The position numbers and the translations under genes are program-made. Below the pieces are notes generated by a model. It worked only from the letters and a program-made list of their open reading frames with translations, had not been told where the DNA came from and searched no databases. Below are positions 33,443 to 42,603 of a stretch of DNA of 64,000 nucleotides, in pieces; position 1 is the first letter of the stretch; each line of letters opens with the position of its first letter. This DNA is from Blautia obeum ATCC 29174 (GTDB lineage: Bacteria; Bacillota; Clostridia; Lachnospirales; Lachnospiraceae), in NCBI RefSeq assembly GCF_025147765.1, contig NZ_CP102265.1, positions 2,579,001 through 2,643,000 of the forward strand. Reading direction: 5' to 3'.

Positions 33443-33466
33443 TTGCGTTATCTACAACCCCCATGT
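33443..33466. repeat. Right ICE end: att core and recombinase arm
   Basis: Inside the element TTGCGTTATCTACAACC (33443-33459) is the inverted counterpart of GGTTGTAGTTTACGCAA at the left end, 15 of 17 identical. The core CCCCATGT at 33459-33466 is shared with the left end. Confidence 0.8.
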
Positions 33467-33603
33467 CCGGGATCTATAAGAATCAGTTTCGGAAAATTCA
33501 TCTGTACTGAAACAACAGCAGCCTGTCTGGACAGCAGGTAAAAACTTACCAGCAGCAGACAGGCCATGACCATTTCCATTCTGTATTTTCTGAATTTTTT
33601 CAT
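33448..33603 (-). pseudogene. cwlD: N-terminal fragment of cwlD-like amidase, cut by the ICE
   Basis: ATG at 33603 behind GAGGTG. The frame reads MKKFRKYRMEMVMACLLLVS (membrane anchor) and reaches FPKLILIDPGHG, the first zinc-binding motif of Amidase_3, then passes into ICE sequence and stops at 33448. The native part is 33459-33603 (48 codons). It begins 62 bp after sigE, so the gene is the third member of a spoIIGA-sigE-amidase order. The other 188 codons are at 10399-10964. Confidence 0.9.
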
Positions 33604-33664
33604 GCATGCACACCTCGCTGCATATTCCTTCTATGTATATGCAGCGGTATGGCTTCTTACTACC

Positions 33665-34396
33665 TTACTCATACTTTACGATTTCTTTTTTCAGACGTTT
33701 CATAATCCGTTTCTCCAGTCTGGAAATATAGGACTGAGAGATTCCAAGAAGATCTGCGACTTCTTTCTGCGTCTTCTCTTTTCCGTCGGCATTGTTCAGT
33801 CCAAAACGCAGCCGTATGATCGTCTGTTCTCTTGGTGACAGTTTGTTGATTGCTTTTCCCAGAAGTGTGATTTCCACTTCATCCTCCAGTTTCCTGGATA
33901 TCACATCATCATCAGTTCCAAGAATATCCGAAAGAAGCAGTTCATTGCCATCCCAGTCCACATTCAATGGTTCATCAATAGATACTTCCATTCTCGTCTT
34001 ACTGTTTCGCCGCAGATACATCAGAATCTCATTTTCAATACAACGTGATGCATATGTCGCCAGTTTGATATTCTTTACCGGGTTGAATGTATTGATAGCC
34101 TTGATCAGACCGATCGTCCCGATCGAGATCAGGTCTTCCACTCCAACTCCTGTGTTATCGAATTTTCTTGCAATATAAACGACGAGTCTGAGATTATGCT
34201 CAATCAGCAGGGATCTGGCTTCCTGCTCCTGATCTGTTTTGAGTCTGCTGATCACATATGCTTCTCTTTTTGGCTCCAGTGGTGCCGGAAGCACATCACT
34301 TCCTCCAATATAATAAAGCTCTCTCGATCTTGAAAGAACTAATTTCTGAAAAACCTGAAACGGACGATAATCCACTCCTGCTGCCGATCTGCTCAT
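33665..34396 (-). CDS. sigE: Sporulation sigma factor SigE (pro-sigma-E)
   Basis: 243 residues. Region 2 is LLIEHNLRLVVYIARKFDNT, ISIGTIGLIKAINTF and LATYASRCIENEILMYLRR; region 4 is LSPREQTIIRLRFGLNNADG with helix-turn-helix KEVADLLGISQSYISRLEKR. The N-terminal 30 residues (FQVFQKLVLSRSRELYYIGG) form the pro-sequence removed by SpoIIGA, with the ALP-type segment DVLPAPL after it. It drives early mother-cell genes. It is 12 bp downstream of spoIIGA. AGGAGGGG precedes the ATG. Confidence 0.95.
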   Translation of the reverse strand: MSRSAAGVDYRPFQVFQKLVLSRSRELYYIGGSDVLPAPLEPKREAYVISRLKTDQEQEARSLLIEHNLRLVVYIARKFDNTGVGVEDLISIGTIGLIKAINTFNPVKNIKLATYASRCIENEILMYLRRNSKTRMEVSIDEPLNVDWDGNELLLSDILGTDDDVISRKLEDEVEITLLGKAINKLSPREQTIIRLRFGLNNADGKEKTQKEVADLLGISQSYISRLEKRIMKRLKKEIVKYE

Positions 34397-34408
34397 ATCC
34401 TGCCCCTC

Positions 34409-35260
34409 CTAATGCAATAATCTGGAATTCAATATCACTTTGTATTCCTTTCCCAAAGCAAAAGGTTCTGAAGACAATGCAAACACCGGTTCGGATACAT
34501 GGATCCGCTCTCCCGGAATCTGAATACAAAGATCCTCCAATGTCACTGCCAGAATCAGCTGCACTTCCCGTCCTACGGTCTGGAAGGACAGATAGTGTGG
34601 TTTCAGGTCAGCGATCTCTGTACTTTCAATCTCCTCCGGTCTTTCTTTAAGATGCAGCAGCCTGTCTGTCAGCTCCTCACTCAGAAGACTTCGAAGTATT
34701 TCCGGATCTGCCACCGAAACCGGTGCTCCAGTCACTGTATCACACAGACGGTTTCCTGTATCATACAGACCATACGTCTCCTGCAGCTGTCCGTGATATT
34801 TCAGGGCAACCGGATAGATATGTTCTCTGGATTCTTTTATTTGTTCCATCAGGCAGATCATCAGACTTAACCCTCCATAAGTCACAGCCGCACACGATAA
34901 AAAAAACACAGCCGTCACTCTTCTGTTTTCTGATACCGCCATCCAGAAACCACCGGTCAGAAATGTCATTCCAAAGAAAAACAGTGCGGCTCCGGTCATG
35001 TGCTTCACATCCTGGATCTCATATGCGATCCATATCATGAACACAGCACAGACTACTCGAAGAACTATGGTCAGTACCCCTGTTTTTCCTGGTCGTACAT
35101 AAAGATTCAGACACGCAAAAAGAGCTCCGACCGCTGCCGCCGCCAGACATCTTCGTCTGCTGTTCTTTCTCCTCAGAACAATTCCTGTAAGTCTCAGAAG
35201 AATATAATCCATCAGAAGATTCGCAGCAAACACAATATCTATGTACACTTCCTGATGCAT
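34409..35260 (-). CDS. spoIIGA: Sigma-E processing peptidase SpoIIGA
   Basis: 283 residues. Five membrane segments in the first 150 residues are followed by a cytoplasmic aspartyl protease domain with LYDTGNRLCDTVTGAPVSV (catalytic Asp in DTG, about 170). The layout is that of SpoIIGA, which cleaves pro-sigma-E after a signal from the forespore. It heads the operon and has its own promoter at 35311-35343. Confidence 0.93.
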   Translation of the reverse strand: MHQEVYIDIVFAANLLMDYILLRLTGIVLRRKNSRRRCLAAAAVGALFACLNLYVRPGKTGVLTIVLRVVCAVFMIWIAYEIQDVKHMTGAALFFFGMTFLTGGFWMAVSENRRVTAVFFLSCAAVTYGGLSLMICLMEQIKESREHIYPVALKYHGQLQETYGLYDTGNRLCDTVTGAPVSVADPEILRSLLSEELTDRLLHLKERPEEIESTEIADLKPHYLSFQTVGREVQLILAVTLEDLCIQIPGERIHVSEPVFALSSEPFALGKEYKVILNSRLLH

Positions 35261-35310
35261 ACAAAAAGCCCCCTGCCGCCTATAGATCCTTCACTTTGGT
35301 AAGTGAACTC

Positions 35311-35343
35311 ATTATAGGTGACAGAGGGCGCAGATTTTGTCAA
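35311..35343 (-). promoter_or_regulatory. Spo0A-type promoter of spoIIGA-sigE
   Basis: Minus strand TTGACA (35338-35343) and TATAAT (35311-35316), both consensus but 21 bp apart. This unusual long spacing is a hallmark of the B. subtilis spoIIG promoter, activated by Spo0A~P. A TTTTGACAAAA sequence overlapping the -35 resembles a 0A box on the other strand, and TGTCGATA lies about 30 bp further upstream. Confidence 0.65.
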
Positions 35344-35381
35344 AACAGCGTGTCGTATCCCAGGAACTTATCGACACAAAA

Positions 35382-35406
35382 AGAGGAAGGCATTTCGCCT
35401 CCCTCT
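35382..35406 (-). terminator. Terminator of thrS
   Basis: On the minus strand AGAGGGAGGC-GAAA-TGCCTTCCTCT is followed by TTTTG, 23 bp after the thrS stop. Confidence 0.75.
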
Positions 35407-35428
35407 GATAGGATCTTACACAGACCGA

Positions 35429-37390
35429 TTATTTTTTCTCTTCCTCTACTTCGATCTTGCGGATTGTTTTATTTTTGATTTCTTCTTTGATTGCTGCAAT
35501 GAATTCTCCGAGGTCTTTCATTCCTTCATCACCAAGGTAACGGCTTCTTACGGAAACCTTGCCCTCTTCCTCTTCTTTTGCACCAACTACAAGCATGTAC
35601 GGTACTCTTTCCAGACGTGCTTCACGGATCTTGTAGCCCATCTTTTCGGAACGTCTGTCAACGGAGCAGCGGATGCCTGCTTCTTTCATCTGTGCTTCTA
35701 CTTTGTCAGCATAAGCATTGAATTTTTCGGAGATCGGGATCACACGAACCTGCTCCGGACACAGCCATGTCGGGAACATTCCTGCGTATTTTTCGATCAG
35801 CCATGCAAGTGTTCTTTCATAGCATCCCATGGATGTACGATGGATGATGCATGGACGTTTCTTGTCGCCATTTTCGTCGATATAGTACATATCGAACTGT
35901 TCAGCAAGAAGTGCATCCCACTGGATTGTGATCATTGTATCTTCTTTGCCATATACGTTCTTAGCATTGATGTCAACCTTCGGTCCGTAGAATGCTGCTT
36001 CTCCGACATCCTCTGTGAATGGGATGTTCAGTTCTTCGAGCATCTGACGGATATCTTCTTCTGTCTCATTCCATACTTCCGGCTCACCGATGTATTTTTC
36101 TCTATTATTCGGATCCCATTTGGACAGATGATAGGTTACATCTTCCTCAACGCCAAGAACCTGCAGGCAATACTGAGCAAGTGCGATACAGTCTTTGAAT
36201 TCTTTGACCATCTGGTCTGGTCTTACGATCAGATGTCCCTCAGAGATTGTAAACTGACGAACTCGTGTCAGACCATGCATCTCACCGGAGTCCTCATTAC
36301 GGAACAGTGTGGATGTTTCGCCGTAACGAAGCGGCAGATCACGGTAGCTGTGCTGTTCTGCTTTGTATACATAGTACTGGAATGGACATGTCATCGGACG
36401 AAGTGCAAATACTTCTTTGTCTGTCTCTTCATCACCAAGTACGAACATTCCGTCTTTGTAATGATCCCAGTGACCGGAAATCTTGTAAAGATCGCTCTTG
36501 GCCATCAGAGGAGTTTTTGTTCTTACGTAGCCACGTTTTGTCTCCTCATCTTCGATCCATCTCTGCAGTTCCTGCATCATGATAACACCGTTTGGCATGA
36601 TCAGCGGAAGTCCCTGTCCGATTACATCTACAGTTGTAAAAATTTTCATCTCACGGCCAAGTTTATTGTGGTCACGTTTCTTTGCTTCTTCCATCTGCTC
36701 CAGATGTTCTTTGAGTTCATCTTTTGTAGCATATGCTGTTCCGTAGATACGTGTCAGCATTGCGTTCTTTTCGCTTCCTCTCCAGTAAGCACTGGAAGAA
36801 GAAAGAAGTTTGAATGCTTTTACGCCTTTTACGCTCATAAGGTGTGGTCCTGCGCAGAGGTCCGTCCAGTCACCCTGTGAATAGAAGGAGATTTCTTCGC
36901 CTTCCGGAAGGTCTTCGATCAGCTCAACTTTGTATGGTTCATTTTTCTCTTTGAAGAATGCGATCGCGTCTTCTCTTGATTTTGTGAAGCGCTCGATCTT
37001 TGCACCTTTTTTGATGATCTTTTTCATTTCTTTCTCGATTTCATCGAGATCCTCACGGGAGAATGGTTCGTGAGCGAAGTCATAATAAAATCCTGTATCA
37101 ATAGAAGGTCCGATAGCAACTTTAGCTTCCGGATATAAGGTCTGTACTGCCTGTGCAAGTACATGGGAAGCTGTGTGACGAAGAACAGCAAGTCCTTTTT
37201 CGTCTTTTGCTGTGAGAATGTTCAGTTCGCAGTCGCTGTCAAGAACAGTACGAAGGTCTACAACTTCTCCGTTTACTTCGCCTGCGCATGCTGCACGTGC
37301 CAGTCCTTCGCTGATATCATAAGCGATGTCGATAACTGATTTTGCTTCGGAATACTCTTTTTTGGATCCGTCTTTCAATGTGATGATCAT
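35429..37390 (-). CDS. thrS: Threonine--tRNA ligase
   Basis: 653 residues, full length. TGS domain (1-60), second additional domain with HTASHVLAQAVQTLYPEAKV (about 70-240), class II catalytic core with zinc ligands Cys in RPMTCPFQYYVY, His in TISEGHLIVRP and His in CIIHRTSMGCYERTLAWLIE, then the anticodon-binding domain (about 545-640). It charges tRNA-Thr. Expression is controlled by a T-box leader and a consensus promoter upstream. Confidence 0.97.
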   Translation of the reverse strand: MIITLKDGSKKEYSEAKSVIDIAYDISEGLARAACAGEVNGEVVDLRTVLDSDCELNILTAKDEKGLAVLRHTASHVLAQAVQTLYPEAKVAIGPSIDTGFYYDFAHEPFSREDLDEIEKEMKKIIKKGAKIERFTKSREDAIAFFKEKNEPYKVELIEDLPEGEEISFYSQGDWTDLCAGPHLMSVKGVKAFKLLSSSSAYWRGSEKNAMLTRIYGTAYATKDELKEHLEQMEEAKKRDHNKLGREMKIFTTVDVIGQGLPLIMPNGVIMMQELQRWIEDEETKRGYVRTKTPLMAKSDLYKISGHWDHYKDGMFVLGDEETDKEVFALRPMTCPFQYYVYKAEQHSYRDLPLRYGETSTLFRNEDSGEMHGLTRVRQFTISEGHLIVRPDQMVKEFKDCIALAQYCLQVLGVEEDVTYHLSKWDPNNREKYIGEPEVWNETEEDIRQMLEELNIPFTEDVGEAAFYGPKVDINAKNVYGKEDTMITIQWDALLAEQFDMYYIDENGDKKRPCIIHRTSMGCYERTLAWLIEKYAGMFPTWLCPEQVRVIPISEKFNAYADKVEAQMKEAGIRCSVDRRSEKMGYKIREARLERVPYMLVVGAKEEEEGKVSVRSRYLGDEGMKDLGEFIAAIKEEIKNKTIRKIEVEEEKK

Positions 37391-37464
37391 AATTTTGAAC
37401 TCCTTTTTTGAATAAAATTTTAAAGTTTTCCACAGGGACGAGTAAGTTTTTCTTTTCTATACAC

Positions 37465-37718
37465 AAAAGTCCCTTACAATACATCTCGTATTGTAAGGGA
37501 CGAATAATCTACTCGCGGTTCCACCCTGCTTGCTACATCTGCCATATGGCAGCTCAGCCACTCTTATAAGATGGTAACGGAATCACCGGACCGGATTAGG
37601 GCCACTCGGAGATGGTCTTCAACTGCTTCCCGCTGAAATACTCTCAGCAAATGTATTTCTCTCTGGAGCCTTCCACAGTTTACTCTTCTCTTCAACGTGT
37701 TTCTTTATTCTGTTACCC
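37465..37718 (-). promoter_or_regulatory. T-box leader of thrS
   Basis: The minus strand has the T-box core GGTGGAACCGCG (37514-37525). It is followed by the terminator GTCCCTTACAATAC/GTATTGTAAGGGAC (37469-37501) ending in TTTTGTG. The upstream 200 nt hold the stem I region with an AGAGA-type turn and the AGGGTGG antiterminator strand. Uncharged tRNA-Thr would favour antitermination. Confidence 0.9.
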
Positions 37719-37747
37719 ATTATATCCACATGATTTCGGTTTGTCAA
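37719..37747 (-). promoter_or_regulatory. Sigma-A promoter of thrS
   Basis: Perfect consensus on the minus strand: TTGACA (37742-37747), 17-bp spacer, TATAAT (37719-37724), immediately upstream of the T-box leader. Confidence 0.85.
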
Positions 37748-37799
37748 TGCCTATTTTTCATTTTGGTCAGACCAATTTGGTGTATCCGTTTAAACCTGT

Positions 37800-40700
37800 T
37801 TATTTAAAGTACTCTACACCAGATTCGAAGATCTTGATATCCTGCTCGCCGTAGATGTTTACAGCCACTCCGTCGCCACGGCGTTCGCTGTGAGCCATCT
37901 TACCAAGGATACGTCCGTCCGGACTTGTGATACCTTCGATGTTCATGTAGGAACCATTTACGTTCCATTCTTCGTCTGCACTGAGTTCACCGGTTGGAGT
38001 TACATACTGAGTTGCAACCTGTCCGTTTGCGAAGAGTTTTGCAAGCCATTCATCGTTGGCAACAAAACGTCCTTCACCGTGGGATGCAGGGTTACAGTAT
38101 ACTCCGCCAAGCTGTGCTTTCTGGAGCCATGGAGACTTGTTGCTTACAACCTTGGTGTAAACCATCTTAGAGATATGACGTCCGATGGTGTTGAAGGTCA
38201 GTGTCGGGGAATCTGCTTTCTGTCCGCAGATCTCACCGTATGGTACCAGACCGAGTTTGATCAGAGCCTGGAATCCATTACAAATACCAAGTGCAAGACC
38301 GTCTCTCTCGTTGACAAGCTTCATAACTGCTTCTTTGATCTTTGCGTTCTGGAATGCAGTTGCAAAGAATTTCGCAGAGCCATCTGGTTCATCACCAGCG
38401 GAGAATCCACCTGGGAACATAATGATCTGAGCCTGGTCGATTGCTTTTGTGAAAAGTTCCACGGAATCATGGATATCTTCTGCTGTCAGGTTCTTGAATA
38501 CTTTAACGTCAACCTCTGCACCAGCGCGTTCAAAAGCACGTGTGCTGTCGTATTCGCAGTTTGTTCCAGGGAATACCGGGATAAATACACGCGGTTTTGC
38601 AACTTTGTGTTTGCATACATAAATGTTTTCTGCATGGTACAGGTCATCTTTTGCCTGTTTTTCGTTGTCTTCGCCGGAAGTTGTCTTGAATACTCTTTCC
38701 AGAGTTCCCTTCCATGCTTCTTCAGCTTCTTTTTCAGTAATAACAGTATTTCCGTAAGAGAATTTACCGTCATCTGTAACTTCACCGATCAGTGTGTATG
38801 TGATGGAAAGCTGTCCGACTTTGTCTGCCGGAACTTCCATGATGATATCACCAAATCCTGGTGCGAAGAAGTCTCTTGGATCCAGGTTGTGTTCGATTTT
38901 CACACCGAGTGCATTACCGAAGGCCATCTTGGAAACAGCTGCTGCAATACCATGACGATCCAGTGCGTAAGCGGAAACAACTTTTCCAGCCTGGATATCA
39001 TTGTGGAGTTTTTCGTACTGATCCATGATTCCTGCGTAATCCGGCAAATCGTACTGATCACGCGGTGCGCGGAGCCATACAAGTTTGTTTCCTGCTTTTT
39101 TGAGTTCAGGTGTGATCACGTCCTGGATCTTGGCTACGTCTACTGCAAAGGAAACAAGTGTCGGAGGTACGTCGATCTCATTGAAGGTACCGGACATACT
39201 GTCTTTACCACCGATGGACGGAAGTCCGAATCCCATCTGTGCTGCATAGGCACCAAGGAGTGCGGAGAATGGCTGGCTCCATCTCTTTGGATCTTCGGTC
39301 ATACGACGGAAGTATTCCTGGAATGTGAAGCGGATCTTCTTGTAATCACCACCTGTAGCTACGATTCTTGCTACAGATTCTGTTACTGCGTAAGCAGCTC
39401 CGTGATATGGACTCCAGGAAGAAAGATATGGATCAAAGCCGTAACTCATCATGGTAACTGTATCAGTTTTTCCGTTCTGTACCGGAACTTTTGCAACCAT
39501 GCTCTGTGTTTCTGTAAGCTGATACTGACCACCGTATGGCATAAATACGCTGCCTGCACCGATAGAACCGTCGAACATTTCAACGAGGCCTTTCTGGGAG
39601 CATACGTTGAGGTCAGCAAGTGTCTCCAGCCATTTTGCCTTAACATCGACAACGTCTGGTCTTTCTTCGAAAAGGTTTCCGTCTTTGTTCGGGATCTCAA
39701 CCTCTACAGTTGTTTCCTGATGTGCACCGTTGGTATCAAGGAATGCACGGGAAATGTTAACGATCTCTTTGCCTCTCCATGTAAGAACAAGGCGTGGCTC
39801 TTCGGTAACGACTGCAACCGGGATTGCTTCGAGGTTTTCTTCGTTTGCAAAGCCAAGGAATTTGTCAACATCTTTTGGATCTACAACAACTGCCATACGC
39901 TCCTGGGATTCAGAGATTGCGATCTCTGTTCCGTCAAGGCCGGCATATTTTTTCGGAACTTTGTCAAGATCTACGCGAAGTCCATCTGCAAGCTCACCGA
40001 TGGCAACGGATACACCGCCTGCACCAAAGTCGTTACATTTTTTGATGATGTAGCTGACTTCTTCACGTCTGAACATACGCTGGATCTTACGCTCTGTAGG
40101 TGCGTTACCTTTCTGTACTTCTGCACCGCAGACTTCGATGGAAGCCTCTGTGTGTACCTTGGAGGAACCTGTTGCACCACCGATACCGTCACGGCCGGTA
40201 CGTCCTCCCAGAAGGATGATGATATCTCCCGGATCGGAGTTTTCACGGATAACGGCACGTCTCGGAGCTGCACCCATAACGGCACCAATCTCCATACGTT
40301 TCGCAACGTAGTCCGGATGATAGATTTCTTTGACATAGCCGGTAGCCAGACCGATCTGGTTACCATATGAGCTGTATCCATGAGCAGCACTTCTGACCAG
40401 TTTCTTCTGCGGAAGTTTACCTTTGAGCGTTTCTTTTACAGATACAGTCGGATCAGCAGCACCTGTCACACGCATTGCCTGATATACATAAGTACGTCCG
40501 GAAAGCGGGTCGCGGATTGCACCGCCAAGGCAGGTAGCAGCACCACCAAATGGCTCGATCTCTGTCGGATGGTTGTGTGTCTCATTCTTAAAGTTGATAA
40601 GCCACTCTTCCTCTTTGCCATCTACATCTACCGGTACAACAATACTGCAGGCATTGATCTCATCGGATTCTTCCTGATCAGCCAGTTTTCCTTCGGATTT

Positions 40701-41558
40701 GAGTTTTTTCATTGCCATCAGAGCAAGATCCATCAGGCAGACAAATTTATCATCACGGCCTTTGTAGAGAACTTCTCTGTCAGCAAGGTATTTTTCGTAT
40801 GTTTTTACGATTGGTTCTTTGTAGTCACCTTCATCGAACTTCACGTCTGTAAGTTCTGTGGAGAATGTGGTATGACGGCAGTGATCAGACCAGTAGGTAT
40901 CAAGTACTCGGATCTCTGTCATGGAAGGATCACGTTTTTCTTCGTTTTTGAAGTAGTTCTGGATGTGCTGGAAATCCTTGAAGGTCATCGCAAGATTCAG
41001 TGAATCATACAGTGCTTTGAGATCTGCTTCCGGCATATCTTTAAAGCCGTCAAAAATTTTGACATCCTCTGGTTCCGGGAATACGGTAACCAGTGTTTCC
41101 GGTTTTTCAAGTCCTGTCTCACGGGAGTCTACCGGGTTGATGCAGTGATGTTTGATCGCATCAAATTCTTCGTCTGTTACATTTCCTTCTATTACATAAG
41201 TTGTTGCAGAACGGATGATCGGCTGTGAATCTCCATCGAGAAACTGTACACACTGTACAGCGGAATCTGCTCTCTGGTCAAACTGTCCCGGAAGATATTC
41301 TACAGAAAAAATCTTTGCACCTTCTGCAGCTTCAAATTTCTCAAGATACAGATCATCTACCGGTGGCTCTGCAAATACAGTTCTGCATGCTTTTTCAAAA
41401 ACTTCATCTGAAATATTTTCTACATCATAACGGATCAGCACTCTTACATTTGTTGCGGATTTAATTCCGAGATAGCTGCTGATCTCATGCTTTAATTCTT
41501 TTGCCTGTACGGCGTAGGCTGGTTTCTTTTCTACATAAACGCGTCTTACGTTGCTCAT
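37800..41558 (-). CDS. purL: Phosphoribosylformylglycinamidine synthase, single-chain
   Basis: About 1252 residues, fusing the synthetase and the glutaminase. The synthetase part has ETHNHPTEIEPFGGAATCLG and GIGGATGSSKVHTEAS; the class I glutamine amidotransferase at the C-terminus has MFPGGFSAGDEPDGSA and the nucleophile Cys in LALGICNGFQALIKLGLV. It converts FGAR to FGAM in purine synthesis. AAGGAG precedes the ATG at 41558; the ATG at 41582 is less likely. The gene stands alone, divergent from a LysR regulator. Confidence 0.95.
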   Translation of the reverse strand: MSNVRRVYVEKKPAYAVQAKELKHEISSYLGIKSATNVRVLIRYDVENISDEVFEKACRTVFAEPPVDDLYLEKFEAAEGAKIFSVEYLPGQFDQRADSAVQCVQFLDGDSQPIIRSATTYVIEGNVTDEEFDAIKHHCINPVDSRETGLEKPETLVTVFPEPEDVKIFDGFKDMPEADLKALYDSLNLAMTFKDFQHIQNYFKNEEKRDPSMTEIRVLDTYWSDHCRHTTFSTELTDVKFDEGDYKEPIVKTYEKYLADREVLYKGRDDKFVCLMDLALMAMKKLKSEGKLADQEESDEINACSIVVPVDVDGKEEEWLINFKNETHNHPTEIEPFGGAATCLGGAIRDPLSGRTYVYQAMRVTGAADPTVSVKETLKGKLPQKKLVRSAAHGYSSYGNQIGLATGYVKEIYHPDYVAKRMEIGAVMGAAPRRAVIRENSDPGDIIILLGGRTGRDGIGGATGSSKVHTEASIEVCGAEVQKGNAPTERKIQRMFRREEVSYIIKKCNDFGAGGVSVAIGELADGLRVDLDKVPKKYAGLDGTEIAISESQERMAVVVDPKDVDKFLGFANEENLEAIPVAVVTEEPRLVLTWRGKEIVNISRAFLDTNGAHQETTVEVEIPNKDGNLFEERPDVVDVKAKWLETLADLNVCSQKGLVEMFDGSIGAGSVFMPYGGQYQLTETQSMVAKVPVQNGKTDTVTMMSYGFDPYLSSWSPYHGAAYAVTESVARIVATGGDYKKIRFTFQEYFRRMTEDPKRWSQPFSALLGAYAAQMGFGLPSIGGKDSMSGTFNEIDVPPTLVSFAVDVAKIQDVITPELKKAGNKLVWLRAPRDQYDLPDYAGIMDQYEKLHNDIQAGKVVSAYALDRHGIAAAVSKMAFGNALGVKIEHNLDPRDFFAPGFGDIIMEVPADKVGQLSITYTLIGEVTDDGKFSYGNTVITEKEAEEAWKGTLERVFKTTSGEDNEKQAKDDLYHAENIYVCKHKVAKPRVFIPVFPGTNCEYDSTRAFERAGAEVDVKVFKNLTAEDIHDSVELFTKAIDQAQIIMFPGGFSAGDEPDGSAKFFATAFQNAKIKEAVMKLVNERDGLALGICNGFQALIKLGLVPYGEICGQKADSPTLTFNTIGRHISKMVYTKVVSNKSPWLQKAQLGGVYCNPASHGEGRFVANDEWLAKLFANGQVATQYVTPTGELSADEEWNVNGSYMNIEGITSPDGRILGKMAHSERRGDGVAVNIYGEQDIKIFESGVEYFK

Positions 41559-41721
41559 TAGAAACTCCTTTCCTTTGTGCATTATGTTATTATGTACTTG
41601 TCGAATTACTGAGTTTATAGTATCATAAGAATCATCATTAGTAAAATTAATATATCTTATATCTTTTATAAGTTATACTAATTTATATTTGCAACTCTCT
41701 TTGAAAAGGAAGTCGGATCTT

Positions 41722-42594
41722 ATGGATATCAATCTTGAATTATATAAAGTTTTTTATTATGTTGCTACTACTCTCAGTTTCTCTGAAGCATCCCGTGAAC
41801 TTTTTATCTCACAGTCTGCAGTCAGCCAGTCCATCAAAACACTGGAAAAAAAGCTGAATCACACACTTTTTATCCGCAGCACAAAAAAAGTCCTCCTTAC
41901 CCCGGAAGGAGAACTTCTGTTGCAACATGTAAAACCCGCAATACAGATGCTGGATGAGGGAGAATCCCTTCTTTCCGGCGACAATATGCTCAAAGGCCAG
42001 CTCCGCATCGGTGCCAGTGATACGATCTGCCGCTATTATCTAATTCATTACCTCCAAAAATTCCATCAGGAATTCCCGGATGTCCGGATCAAAGTCACCA
42101 ACAGTACTTCGATCGGCTGTGCAGAACTGCTGGAAAAAGGACAGGTTGACCTGATCGTCTGCAACTCTCCGAATTCCCGTCTTGGCAATCATATGAATGT
42201 AAAAGTCCTTCGTGATTTTCGGGATATTTTTGTCGGAAATCCCGACTGTTTTTCTCCCGAAGAGATACCATGTGAACTCAAAACACTATTAAAACAACCT
42301 ATTCTGATGCTTTCTTCCAAAAGTACCACCAGTGAATACCTGCATCAGATGTTTGCAACACATGGGCTGAATCTGCTGCCGGAAGTCGAACTGAACAGCA
42401 ATGATCTGTTGATGGATCTTGCCCGCATTGGTCTTGGCATTGCCTGTATTCCGGATTATATGCTAAACCCCGACGATTCACTGAAACCCATTCCTCTTGC
42501 AGATCCACTCCCCCCCAGACAGCTTGTCCTCGTTCAGCATGACAGTCTTCCACTTTCCCAGGCTGCTGAACGATTTCTGGATATGTTCTCATAA
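41722..42594 (+). CDS. LysR family transcriptional regulator
   Basis: 290 residues. N-terminal winged helix: LYKVFYYVATTLSFSEASRE, then LFISQSAVSQSIKTLEKKLN; substrate-binding domain from about 90 (LRIGASDTICRYYLIHYLQK). Start at 41722 (GGAAG upstream); an in-frame ATG at 41689 adds 11 residues not typical of the family. Its divergence from purL suggests, but does not prove, a link. The effector is unknown. Confidence 0.88.
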   Translation: MDINLELYKVFYYVATTLSFSEASRELFISQSAVSQSIKTLEKKLNHTLFIRSTKKVLLTPEGELLLQHVKPAIQMLDEGESLLSGDNMLKGQLRIGASDTICRYYLIHYLQKFHQEFPDVRIKVTNSTSIGCAELLEKGQVDLIVCNSPNSRLGNHMNVKVLRDFRDIFVGNPDCFSPEEIPCELKTLLKQPILMLSSKSTTSEYLHQMFATHGLNLLPEVELNSNDLLMDLARIGLGIACIPDYMLNPDDSLKPIPLADPLPPRQLVLVQHDSLPLSQAAERFLDMFS

Positions 42595-42603
42595 CGTAAA
42601 AAG

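Larger units (their letters stand above)
10965..33466 (-). mobile_element. Tn916-family integrative and conjugative element with large serine recombinase, 22.5 kb
   Basis: Both ends carry CCCCATGT (10965-10972 and 33459-33466). Removing one copy plus the interior rejoins an amidase gene in frame, which fixes the boundaries. The interior has the Tn916 gene order on the minus strand: two YdcP (orf23, orf22), FtsK-like TcpA (orf21), MobT (orf20) with oriT upstream, ArdA (orf18), TcpE (orf17), VirB4 (orf16), VirB6-like (orf15), NlpC/P60 (orf14), VirB8-like TcpC (orf13), sigma factor (orf7) and orf8-like. Int/Xis are replaced by a large serine recombinase, as in Tn5397. No tet(M) or other resistance gene is seen. 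Cargo: a surface protein, yjdF, small membrane proteins and an XRE module. Confidence 0.92.

Noticed and set aside
10965..33466. tet(M) or other antibiotic-resistance gene in the ICE
   Set aside because: All frames in the accessory regions were checked by eye; none resembles a resistance protein.
35318..36880. Plus-strand frame of 520 codons
   Set aside because: Antisense shadow of thrS.
37890..40370. Plus-strand frame of 826 codons
   Set aside because: It is antisense to purL, whose protein is complete and conserved; a shadow frame caused by codon bias.
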